From NCBI GenBank assembly GCA_000442125.1, contig KE546973.1, positions 744,001 to 808,000 of the forward strand: a DNA stretch of 64,000 bases, written 5' to 3'. How positions within the stretch are numbered: the stretch's first letter is position 1; every line of letters starts with the position of its first letter. The DNA comes from Opeltia flavorubescens. Lineage: Eukaryota > Ascomycota > Lecanoromycetes > Teloschistales > Teloschistaceae. The notes beneath the pieces are model-generated. The model was not told the DNA's origin and ran no database searches. It worked only from the letters and a program-made list of their open reading frames with translations. The translations under genes were made by a program, and so were the position numbers. Shown piece by piece: positions 33,097 through 45,123 of the stretch.

Positions 33097-36052
33097 GACA
33101 GGAAGTAGATCGTTTGCTACCAACTCTGTCTCGACATGGACTGGTCTATAATGTTCTCGATGCGGTTTCAAAGGGTCAACGAGGTAACGACTTCCAAATA
33201 TAGAAGATGCAGCCGACGGGAAATAAATCAGGGCCAACTGGGTATAATCACCCTATGCGCGGCTTCAAGATTTCCAGAAATCGCTTCTCTACCAAACAGT
33301 AGTCGAAGGGCTGTGAGCATTCTTATTGTACATAAGGGCACCTGTGCCAGCAAACGAATCGGAATGAAAAGATTGATAGAAAATCTCGCGGGATTTCGAC
33401 AGGCTAGCATCACCAAACTTCAAAGGACAAGAAACAGGTAGACCATAAGCGAGTATATATCAACATTGAGAATTAGCCTTGATAAGTTTCCAAGGGCTCA
33501 TTCTTCGCATACTGGAGGTGCTGATGGAAGGTTCAGGAGTCCAAAAATAATGAGTTGGAAATGACACCTGTCTACTTTCTCTGATCTCATAGAAATAGGT
33601 TTACTCGTTCCTAAGTGTCTGAATAATAGTTCTGGACAGCATCTGAAACTTCTCGCACCGGTATGATTGGATGATAGATGGGCTCATAAAGATTTATAAA
33701 AGTGAAGAGGACGGCAAACTCGGATCGGTTGAGTACTACGGGATCATCATCGACATTAATTTGGGGAGCGTCCATAAGTTCCATTCCCGAATCTCGGTAA
33801 AACCCTCCATGATCCACCGAGTCTTTGGACTCTAATAGTTAGTTTCTCATCTGTCAACACCCTTCTTTGGCCCCACTTTATTTGCGATGAACTCTCTATG
33901 AACTGAAGTCGGCGAAGGATATAGTCGATCGTACAAAGTAATCGCCGCACATTTCCAAGCGCTTGAGCCGCCCGCAAAATTTGTGCGAGCGTGTCTCTTA
34001 GTTTTCCGAAATGCAAGCGCCCATTCTTTCTTTCGACCCCCTCACAAGATGGTGCGCAGCAGGCTCATCCAATCACCATCTAGGAGTCATCAGACGCGGT
34101 GAGAATGACCAACGGTGGCAAGGATTGATGTGCTTGGAGGGCTGAGTGGTCGCACTTCCAATTGAAGTATGATGGACCCATGCTGAAGTTGCAGGATTGA
34201 TTGCCAACTTCTGCCGAGCAAGGGGACAGTTGTTCCGTGAAAAGACATGAAGAGAGCCACCAAAGTGAGGCTACTGCATAATGTTCATGGCAGCGATAAG
34301 CAAGCGTTCGAGGGATTATTGATTGTTGCAGGCCGCATCAACCAAGGACTGTCACAGTGACCTAGGCGAATATAGCGCGGCATAGTCGCTTTCACTAAAG
34401 GACAGTGGTAGCAAGTCTCCTGATCATGGCGTGATGCGGTCTACGAATCGGATCCTTGATGGGGGCTCACTGTGCCGCGTCAGTCAATGGTTTCATCGAT
34501 GCATAGTTGCCTAAGACCGCCCTCACAGTCGCGGGAAGCCCCATGCGCGGTAGGTGACAGGCCTTGTTCGGTCGCCACGACTCGCTTGCAGTTCTCCTGA
34601 TCCTTGCTAGAAGCATTGGTAGAACCCGGCATCGACAAGAAAGGATGGTCCGAGATATGGAGCCAATGCAGCTCATCGCACCCCTTCTAGGAGGGTGGCT
34701 GCCGCTGATGATTGGTCTTGCGCCATCAGCATACAAACTCATCCTGGGCACGGCCGCTTCCCAACGAGCCCACAGCTATCAGAAGTCATAGCGCCCGTAC
34801 CTAGAGTGAGATGATGATGGATGGATGGATTATGGTCTGTACCTCGGTAGCTATCAGCGCACCAATGCACCAATGATATGTGGGTGTTTGGCGTTCAGAC
34901 TGAACGGAAGACGCCAGCTAGTCCGGCAGTCTCTCCGCTCGAAGCAAAGGAATACCAGCGGTGCAAATGCCAATGGCAAGGACTTATCACGGTGGAACCC
35001 CTCCTCAAGCAAATCAGCGCTAATCAACGCTAAATAGATAGCATATGACACGTCTAACTCGAACAGAATCTGGTGTTTCCCCAACGTCGCAGCCTTTTTG
35101 CCGGCCCTCCATGTCGAGGTACTGGTGTGGGTGCCTCTGTTCCGGATGGAGATTCCTCCATCCTCACATCCTCACTCGTAGATACTGTAGCTCGCTTCAT
35201 CATGTGGGTGATGGAAGTATGATGATCCATGCTTAGCCTTCATACTCTGACACAGGTCGCCTTCTTTGAACCTGCATCGCTGAAGAAACTAAGCGCCCGA
35301 TGACGGCGATGCGGAGTCGAAAGGACGGCTAGGCCAAGCCGCCCACTGCCTGGATCCTGGTCGTCCCCCCCTTCCTCGATTATTTTTAATCTCCTTGCCT
35401 CACCCAATCATGAGGAAGCTCGGGAAGGTAGGACGAAGCTAGGAAGCCAGCCCGCGGTAGAGAGACGAGAAAACACAGCCGCCTTTTGCGCCCATCAACT
35501 TCGTCTTTCTCTTTCATCGCATCCATTGCGCTGTCTTGCTTTCCTTCCTCATCCCTTCGCCTTCTGACACCTACGGTCCTTTTCCAAACCACTCGTGCCT
35601 GCCACCGGTGCCCCGAAACCGCGCACAAGCAAGCTAGCTAATCGGGGATTACCGAGAAAGAATTCACGCTTTTTACCTTCAGGTTGGGCAGCGCCCATCT
35701 GTGAATCGTTCCATTCCATCACCTTCTTCCATCCCTCTCCATAGTGTTCCGCCACCCATTGTCGACTGTCCTTGCCAATCTGACGAGCCTTTCACCATCA
35801 CTAGTCTCGCAATTAGTGTTGATGTGATAATTACAGCATCGATATCTTGGAAAAGAATTTGCGCTGGTATCGCAGTCCTTCTCGAACGAATCGTGTGTGC
35901 CAAGATCGAGCATGTGACTTACCTGGAAAAGCCTCTCCGAGTGAAGAAAGTCCTTAGCAGTCTTCAAACCGACGTATTAAGAAAGTCCATAACTTGCGCA
36001 GAAAGCGCCTGCCAGCATTCTGTACAGCTTGTACACTCGTATCTTCCGAAGG
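33097..36052. other. Long gene-poor stretch upstream of the Zn2Cys6-acetyltransferase fusion gene
   Basis: Almost 3 kb with no gene I can defend. Reverse frames at 33611-33817 and 33756-34016 overlap and could be parts of a small spliced gene, but no domain or consistent junction was found. From about 35400 to 35800 the plus strand is rich in pyrimidines, suiting a promoter and long leader of the gene at 36053. A few imperfect ATGG units occur near 34811-34830. Confidence 0.4.
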
Positions 36053-38474
36053 ATGGCAGCAGTAGCCCCAGGCGCGAGGCCAGACAGCACTCAAGAGGTG
36101 AACGGCGAGCAATTCACCGAAGCTGGCCCTTCGTTCACAGCTGTCAATGGCGGCAACTCGCCAGCGGGCCCGCACAAGCCCAAGGATTTGCCAAATGAGA
36201 ACAAGGAGGACGGCAACCGATCATTGCGACCGAACACTCAAAACGAGTCAGTCAAAAGCCCCGCACCTGCAACTCAAGCACCGGAACAAGTCAATAATCA
36301 ACACGAACGAAGACCTTCCCCACCTCAGGAACCAGCCGAAGATCGCCCACCACAAAGCTACCCACACCCTCACGAAAGCATTCACGATCTACACGGCAAC
36401 CACTCTCATTCATCCAACAACCAACCATTGAACAGCAACGGTAATATGGCTCCAAAACGAAAACGGGATTATCCAGACGAGTACGATCAACCCAACAGCA
36501 GCTCTGCTTACCATAATCATGGTCTCCCTCCAAGCCCACAGCGACAGAGGATGTACTCTCAGGATGATTCAGCTGGACCGGGCCGTGGACGAGATCATGG
36601 AGTCCCTGATCATTACGCCAGCCGAGGAAACGCCCCAGAACTTTACCCACGACCCGATCGGAGTCCTCCAGCGGACAACTATCCACAGCCGGAAAGGCAC
36701 TCATTGGTGAGAAATGAGTACGATGACCGAGACGGCGGCATTAGTCAAGGTCGGCCCTACTACTCTACCGAGGCGCGTATGGCGGAAGCGCTACAAAGGG
36801 AAAATAACAGCTACCATGAAAATCAATTTGGAAGCCCCGAAGATGATGATGATCATCAACACGCCCAGCAATATGGTGACTATTCTGGCCCACCGCGCAC
36901 CCAAGCACAGAGGGACCTTGACCGTACTCGCCGTAAGCGGGTCTTCAGCAACCGAACTAAGACGGGTTGTATGACTTGCCGACGACGGAAGAAGAAATGC
37001 GATGAGCAGCATCCAGAGTGTAGGTCCTTTCACATTCTATTGGCCCCTCGTCGACTGACCCTGCTCCGAATCATGGCAATGCAATTTGCGGGCGGCTAAG
37101 CTAATATTCTGGTAGGTAACAATTGCCTTCGCGGTGGCTTCGTATGCGAAGGCTATACCGTCCGCAACACGTGGCAGAAACCCACGAATACCAAAGTACC
37201 CATCCCCCTTCAGTCAAAGAACGGCGGCTATCCTCCCCAACCCATGCCGCGGAACATGCCTCCGAGCTATTCTCGCTATGGGCCGGACTCGGGAGCGGAG
37301 TATCCAGGACCGGCGCCGATGGGACAAGGGATGCATCCGCCGCATGACGGCGACCGAATGAAACCTGTCATGGTAGACGACGAGCGCAATCAAGACTACA
37401 ATGCAAGTCCACCCCACGGCCAAGGAAAGCCTTCTCCCTACGCGAAAGCAGCTCGTCCCTATCCAAGCAACCCGCCATATACGTCCAAATATCAAGGTGG
37501 AGAGCCGGGAGACGAACGTCCTGGGTCTAATCATGAGAGCGCTTCATACCCGCCCCCCGAATCGAACTCGATGCACCCGCCACCGAACGTTGGCCGTAGC
37601 AACTCGGTGCACTCACAGTATTCGACGCAATCCTCTCAGCCTCCACCTCACAATAGTGCCCAGGGAATCGCTCAGACGGCTCTCCATCTGCGTCCCTCGC
37701 CACCCCAACGACGCACCGACATGGCTGAACGCGACAAAATGCTCAAAGGGAATTATTATTACCCCTTCAGCCCGGCCCTTACCCAAGACCGCGAGAACTG
37801 TATGGCTGCTGTCTGGCGTTTCAACAATGCTACAAATCCGTCTCATGGAGCGAGCCCTGAGGAACGACAACGTCGTTTCCGAGAAATAATGGCGTGTCGT
37901 CCAACACCGGAACCGGTGATGAATGGAAATGCTCCCGTCCAGGCCAGTCTCATGCCCGCTGGCCGTGTTGGCGAAAACGTCGTGGTCGAAGCGCCCTTCC
38001 ACTGCGACTATGGTTATAATATCAACATTGGCAACGATGTGCTCATAAGCGCAGATTGTCGCATCTCTGATACCTGCACCGTTACAATCGGTGATAGGGT
38101 AATCTTCAGCCCCAATGTTAAACTCGTTTGCGCTACCTATCCGATCGATCCACGACGCCGTCAAGGCAGCGGTGGTCAAGCATTAGGCCGTAATATTGTG
38201 ATTGAAGAGGACTGCTGGATTGGAGCCAATGTGACAATTCTGGCGGGTGTTCGCGTGGGTAAGAGCAGTACAGTCGGAGCGGGAAGCCTGTTGCATCAGG
38301 TAAACGGCCCCATTTTCCTTCTCCATTTCCTTCTTCCCATTCCTAATCTTATTGTAAAGGAATGTATCCAGACTAAACTTTGTGAATCAGGATGTCCCCC
38401 GCTTCACGGTTGTAGCCGGAAATCCAGCAAAAGTGAGTCGTGGCATTTATGACGGCAGTGCCGATGCTCAGTGA
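36053..38474 (+). CDS. Zn2Cys6 DNA-binding domain fused to a maltose O-acetyltransferase-like hexapeptide domain
   Basis: Three exons (36053-37019, 37116-38299, 38391-38474) encode 744 residues. Residues 1-300 are disordered, rich in Pro, His, Asn and Asp. The zinc cluster has Cys at 306, 309, 316, 323, 326 and 333 (CMTCRRRKKKC...) with a basic RRKRVFSNRTKT lead-in. Intron 1 interrupts the codon of Cys323. A Pro/Ser/Tyr-rich linker (about 340-520) follows. Then comes a Mac domain (524-581; DKMLKGNYYYPFSPALT) and a left-handed beta-helix of hexapeptide repeats (605 to about 735; CWIGANVTILAGVRVG, ending VVAGNPAK). Bacterial MAT and LacA acetylate sugars from acetyl-CoA; their catalytic His in ATHP is Tyr664 here (ATYP). 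This suggests a nuclear regulator whose enzyme fold senses a ligand or trimerises. The role is inference; the fusion itself is read directly. Confidence 0.85.
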
Positions 38475-39291
38475 TCAAAAAAACTCTCTCATCCACTCGA
38501 CCGATCAACTATATGGCAGTTCTTAAACCTTCTACTTCCCAGCTTTGACATTACTAATCTAGTTGTGGTTGATTTTCTATTTCTTTCTGGCCGTGACAGC
38601 ATCGAAAATCGGCTGCTTGGTTCCCAACAGTATACCCCCCTTTCTGTGAGGAGCAGAGCCTCTCTCAGCTCTTGAGGAGCGGCATCTGTAGGCGTTATTG
38701 TCGGCATGGGAGTGGTTTTCTCTCTGCGTGCTAGGCAGGAGGACATCCGAGCTGTAGTAGAAGCTTTATCATGTAATCCTAAGGCCAAAACTACCTCATG
38801 TTTGCGAGTTTGAGAGTGACTTGTCCTTTTTATCGACATGTGTGGGCTGAAGGCCAGTAATATGCCATCTTTCGAGTGATTTCTTTGCCTACCTTGCCCA
38901 TTGAGAATGATACCATCGTCTGGTTTGACGTGAATCCCTACTACAGGTATGAAGTTCTTGCCCGTATGTGAAAATACTTCTAGGAATGCTAAGATGTGTG
39001 CCACCCATTAAGCATGTGATATTTCCTCGACAGAGTCAAACCGTACTTTTAGGTAAAGTATTTATGCCATTTCTCTGTTGACATACATCGCAGTTGTCGA
39101 GAGTCCTCCACATAAATGAAGAATACAATGATATTTATCAAGATGCCGAAACAAGAACCATAGCAATGCCAAGATAGCAATGTCAGCTCGTCCACGGTCC
39201 AGCTTGGAGCATATCTTGAAATGCTAAAGCAAACACAGAACGAACATTTTATTACACCCGTCTTCATCCTGCAGTCCCCTCTTCATGAGTT
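38475..39291. other. Convergent intergenic region
   Basis: Lies between the 3' ends of the fusion gene and the next minus-strand gene. A 171-codon reverse frame (38489-39004) lacks an ATG near its start and shows no domain. Nothing else seen. Confidence 0.45.
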
Positions 39292-41053
39292 TTACATCTG
39301 TAGCTCGTCGACCTCCATCTCATCATCTTTGTGACTGTGTAGCAACGGCATCCGTGCTCTCGACTCGCGGCTGAAGAGGACACTCGTAGGTCTCGATTGT
39401 GACGATGAAGTTCGTCGACTATGCCGGCGGATGCTAGAAGCTTCAACAGCATCCTCGTTCCTTGACCCGATCTCTGTCCCATTTCCCATGTTGAAGATCC
39501 CGAAACCTTTGGTTTTAGAGGCGTCGTTTATGGATGTTTCCTCTTCCGATGCTATCCTCACATCTTGCAGTCCTTCACAATCACCTGTGCCTAACTGGTT
39601 GAAGCCTCTGGCAAGCATCGTGCTTTCTCCTGAAGTGGCAGAGTCGGTTTTGGCACGCTTGGATGTGTGAGCGCGTAAATCTTCTGTTGCACTCTTCCGC
39701 TTCACGCTCGAGCCATGCTCCGGTTCGTCCTCATTCGGGATTAACAAGTCAGCTTCATCATCAGTCTCGTCTTCTTCATAATTGAAATCCATAGCGGAGG
39801 GGTCACGCATGAGCACCGCTGAAAGACGCTTCTTTCCATTGGCATCGTGGACTGGTTCAAGCCGGACCCGGGGTGTGGAGAATCCTACGGGGCTGCTAGA
39901 GAAGAACTCGGGATCGGGGTGTTGTCTTAAGCCAGAAATAGTGTTGGAAAAGTCGACTGTGGGTTTGGTCCGGGTGTACGGCTTATCGCTGCCCAGACTG
40001 CGTACCACATCTGTTGAAAGCGCGTGAGACGTACTGTGCTGTCGGGAGCTCCTACCTTTGCCTTTCGGACAATCAAAATCAACTTCGAAGTCGGACCACG
40101 CTTCATTCGTCTCCATGGTGTCGGAGAACGGATCACGTTCCTCGTGAGGCTCAGGTGTCTCACGGCGGGTTCGCATACTCTCATAGACTGGTAGTGGTCT
40201 GTGCGTGCTGCTGGACGTACCAGATACCTTCTCGATTGACCCATATTCGGGGCCCGAAAGCGTACGGCTGAACAGGTTTCTGGTCCTTCCCATCTTGATG
40301 CTGGGGCTCTCCAGACGGCTGACAATGGCACGCTTCGCAGCTGTGAAGGCGGATATTCCTCGTTGCAATGGAGACGGCCTCATGGCTGCCTCGATAGCGG
40401 CCAGCTTCTTCTCTTTCTCTCTAGTCTCGTCTTGCTGGATATCGGCTTGCTGCTGTAAAGAAAATATCTTTTGGCTTGAAGGAGCCGTGTCCGCTGTTGA
40501 GCTCCATTCAGTGCTCGATTGCCCGGCGAAAGGGTCTGTGGAGGCTGAGATCAAGATAGGAGGAGAAATCTGGGTTTTGGTGGGAATCTTGGTGTTCTTC
40601 TTTGGCAACTTGAGATTGGTGGACTTGGGCCCGAGTACTGGTCTTTTTGTCACAGTATTGGCTGCATCGTTCGGACGAGATCTGAGAGACAAAGACGGCA
40701 ATGTTTTCCCGGACGACTGCAGCGAACGACTCGAACTCAAGCTGTCTTTTCTAGTTGAAGCAGTGTCGGATATTCTATCCAGGGCGCCACGGGGACTATT
40801 GCTGGCTAATTCGTCGATGTCGTTCTCATCAGCACTGTCGTTTTGAATGCTGCGCTTGGATCTGGACTGCCCAGTACTCAGCTGAGTGTAAGCTAGATAG
40901 GAGATGTCAACAATGTAAAAACGAAGGAAGAAGGATTGTTACAATTGGTCACTTACTTGCTCGACCGGAAGTTTTCTTGGATACCTGGCTATCATCTTGG
41001 GAAACAGAAAAGCCTGGAAAGACAGCCCGCTTCTTTTTGCCATATGTAGCCAT
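39292..41053 (-). CDS. Disordered nuclear-type protein of unknown function
   Basis: Two exons on the minus strand (41053-40957, 40892-39292) encode 565 residues, with a 64-base intron (GTAAGT donor). I do not recognise the family with certainty. The N-terminus reads MATYGKKKRAVFPGFS, a basic T-Y-G-K start. The rest is Ser/Thr/Arg/Lys-rich and disordered, with islands such as DELASNSPRGALDRISDT, RGISAFTAAKRAIVSR, a short acidic stretch (NYEEDETDDEADLL) and a basic one (SVKRKSATEDLRAHTSKRAK) that looks like a nuclear localisation signal. The C-terminus is acidic (DDEMEVDELQM). No enzymatic domain or membrane span is seen. TYG-like N-termini occur in some cohesin-linked proteins, but that link is weak. 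The gene is divergent from HEM2. Confidence 0.75.
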
Positions 41054-42105
41054 ACTGAGGCGGAAATAGCCAGAAGCATAGACTTTTCACGTACTTCAGG
41101 ACTAGGTTAAACGCTGGTGGATAGAGGGGATGAGTGGTCCATTAAACATGCCATGGATACAATATCCATTTTTGGCGTGGAAGGCGCTATGCGTAATGGT
41201 AACGATGGAATTGGACAGGAAATAAAGATATTCACGGGCACGATCTACAAAGGCAAGTACAAGGGAGTCCTGAACCAGCTCCAAAGACAGAAGCAGACAT
41301 TCTAATTCTTCTTAAGCCCTTACATGTGAAAGAGACCGTAGTTGTAGTGCTTTCATTCATACCTTTCTGTGCTACGAAAAGAAATTCAATGCAAAAGCAT
41401 TTCATACTTTTAGTGAATGTTGACTGCAAAAACGAATTACCATTGCTATTAAGATCAAGGTCTTTCTCGTGGCAAAGGTTGTAACATCAGTTCGAATGAC
41501 CTGAGTACATGTTGCCTATCTGGTTGTTGCACCCCTGAAGCAGTTATTTGGACATGTCTACTACCTACATAGCCGCTTATGCTTGTTCATGACTCGACGA
41601 TGGTTCCAATTCTTCACTTGCACAGGTTGTCTCCTCAGCGGACTTACGATAGTGATGTGAGATTTCTGAGCACCTTCTGCACTTTGAGTTTTATGGTCGT
41701 TGATTAAAAAGTGTGATTCGTCACAGTAGTCAGCAAAGCAGGCGATAGTATCCTTTGAGATACTTCTAGAGTAGGTGTGAAAATTCTAGCTCGACTATTC
41801 AGCCGCGCTACTCCACAATCGGAACTCATCTGAGCCTAGGGCCAATCAACATCAAGCTATTGTCGTCATCCAGATAATTTTAAGACCCGAATTCCCGAAA
41901 CGATATATGATGGTCAATATCTTGGATTAAAGGACATTTCTGAACTCAATTATCTTCTAGAATTAGAATTGAAATCGCCCATCTCTTTTCATCTGATAAA
42001 TTATCACTAATGATAGACCGAGCATAGGAGAACGAGAAAGAACACTTCTGTTATTGCCTGAAGCAGACTCTTTAGTTCTTGTGACATCCTCGACATCAAG
42101 GGCTC
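41054..42105. promoter_or_regulatory. Divergent promoter region upstream of HEM2
   Basis: About 1 kb between outward-facing genes, without coding evidence. Contains a CCAAT box at 41842-41846 (separate entry). Several AT-rich stretches lie around 41880-42010. Confidence 0.45.
41842..41846 (+). promoter_or_regulatory. CCAAT box upstream of HEM2
   Basis: CCAATCA in the forward orientation, about 260 bases before the HEM2 ATG. The fungal CCAAT-binding complex (Hap2/3/5, with HapX) regulates iron and haem genes in Aspergillus, so the position is suggestive. A CCAAT by chance in 1 kb is quite possible. Confidence 0.3.
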
Positions 42106-43318
<1,213 letters not shown>

Positions 43319-44055
43319 CACCGGAAGAATCTGCCACGTAACATAAACACCTGTACCATTAGCTTCATGACCCTGCTCACGTAGATTTGTACCAGCTAAG
43401 CAGAACATGATAGTGTTGCTATGAATGGATGATGAGATGTAAGCAGAATTCGTCCGATAGAATACTTATTTCGATGTGCTTTATCAAGCCTATACGTATG
43501 AGACATTGATTGTGTAATTTATATCCAAAGCCATATCTGGCGTCAAGTAACAGCTGTGGCAGGCCCAAGAGATGGCTTTCTTCACATGATTACGAACCGC
43601 TGCTATGGACGTGAACGGAATAACTCGGACTGATTGAATTGAGGATATATGACAGAAATCGTAAGTAACGACTCATTTAGACCAGGATGATTAGTTGACG
43701 ACGAAAGATCCAGCCAGTCCCACCAGCTTTATCAAACGGTATAAGCTTGTCGATTTAGTCGAAACTCGTCGTTATGGCTGCATGCCCAGATAGATCTGGT
43801 TTAAGTAAATGGCTGGCCTGACCATGAGGGGAGACGATAGTGAGGCATTACAGTAATCCTCTGACGAGTTCCATGTTCATCGAGCAGTCTCATAGTTGTC
43901 GCACGAGCTCGTGATGAGGATACTTGTATGTTTTGTTTTTATATGAAAACTCTTAGATGAAAACTAGTATACCGAATCCTGGAGATATCTCAAGAAACTT
44001 GCATATCCTTGGAGCTGTTGAGTATGTCAAACGGTGTGAGGCTTACTTCGAAATG
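43319..44055. other. Convergent intergenic region HEM2/p24 gene
   Basis: Between two 3' ends; AT-rich, with no frame worth noting. Confidence 0.5.
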
Positions 44056-44842
44056 TCATGTCAATTTCTGCTTGATAAAGAAGGCGCGCAGGTGCGACAA
44101 CTGCCAGGCGCAAGTCACGCCTAGAACTACTAGCTGGAGCAACGTCCATCGAACCACCCGGGCGTTTGTCGACTCCGATTGATCTCGAAACTCGGCCTCT
44201 CGTTCCTGTGGGGCGACTCTGGTCAGCACAACCAGCCCTTTTGAAACATACAGCCCCTGATAATTTACTGACCCTTTGAAACACCTGCTCTCGTCTAATA
44301 TCCTGCAGCCTCCCATTCAAATCCTTAACCTTCTGGACAATATCTAGTATCTTGCTCTTGTCGGTACTTTCAATCTGGCTCGTTTCACCGATCGCTAGAT
44401 CCAACATCAACTTGACACCGCCAACCGGCAGACCTCCACTCAACCATCCTCCTCCCCCATGGACCGAAGGCTTGAAACATATCCTGTGATCTCCAGAGTC
44501 GGCGGCGCTGAATGTGAATTTCCCAGTTGAAGCGCCCTTGGTGTTGACCACGCGATGGTCGTTGTCAAAGACCTCGTCTACTGTGACAAGGATTTCGACG
44601 TCGGAATTAGGGACAAACGAAACCGTATTTGAGTCGAACTTCTCGGCCTTATAGTGGCCTACACGTTGGGTTGAGCCTTGTACAATCAGGCACATGCTAC
44701 AAATAGGTTACTCACCGACGACCATCGTGTCTTTAGGGAGTTCTTCATAGAAACATTTCGGAGAAGTGCCTTCAATGTAGAAGTAAAGGGCTTGAGTTGG
44801 TATGGCAAGTATTAGGAAGACCAGCATGCTATAAATCTCCAT
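44056..44842 (-). CDS. p24 family (emp24/gp25L) cargo receptor, Erp-like
   Basis: Three exons on the minus strand (44842-44716, 44658-44273, 44205-44056) encode 220 residues; the introns are 57 and 67 bases. The signal peptide is residues 1-18 ([13 protein letters not shown]), the mature protein starts [20 protein letters not shown], and a GOLD domain follows. Next come a coiled coil ([19 protein letters not shown]), [17 protein letters not shown], one membrane span (about 188-208) and a short cytosolic tail with FF and Lys ([12 protein letters not shown]), the COPII/COPI sorting signals of the family. p24 proteins cycle between ER and Golgi and help package GPI-anchored cargo. Start choice: ATG at 44842; an in-frame ATG 11 codons earlier (44875) would put basic residues before the signal. 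The tail lacks a strict KKxx end. It is divergent from SWC4 across 281 bases. Confidence 0.9.
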
Positions 44843-45123
44843 TGGACTTCTCAACCGCCTTGATCCAAGCCCCATCGTAAGATAGAACTTGTGGCTTTCC
44901 TCAGCTTGCAGGCACTTCGTATATTCTACAGCGGAAACTTCTGTTTTCAAGAAGCTCCTTTCTGCGCTTGCCGCGGGATCTACGGTCATTTAGCCGCGCG
45001 TCTCCGGAGTTATCTCCATCGTCCATATAATACGAAGTTAAAGTTACAAATAAAATCGGCGAATAGGCCAAGGAAAAGAAGGGGAGGTGGTTCTATTACT
45101 GCGGACCGTTACTTACAAGCATC

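Noticed and set aside
33611-34016. Two overlapping reverse frames (68 and 86 codons) that could be exons of one gene
   Set aside because: A branch-like AACTAAC and a TAG acceptor exist near 33836, but no donor gives a continuous frame, and neither product is recognisable.
38489-39004. Reverse 171-codon frame
   Set aside because: No ATG near its start, no domain, and it lies between two convergent 3' ends.
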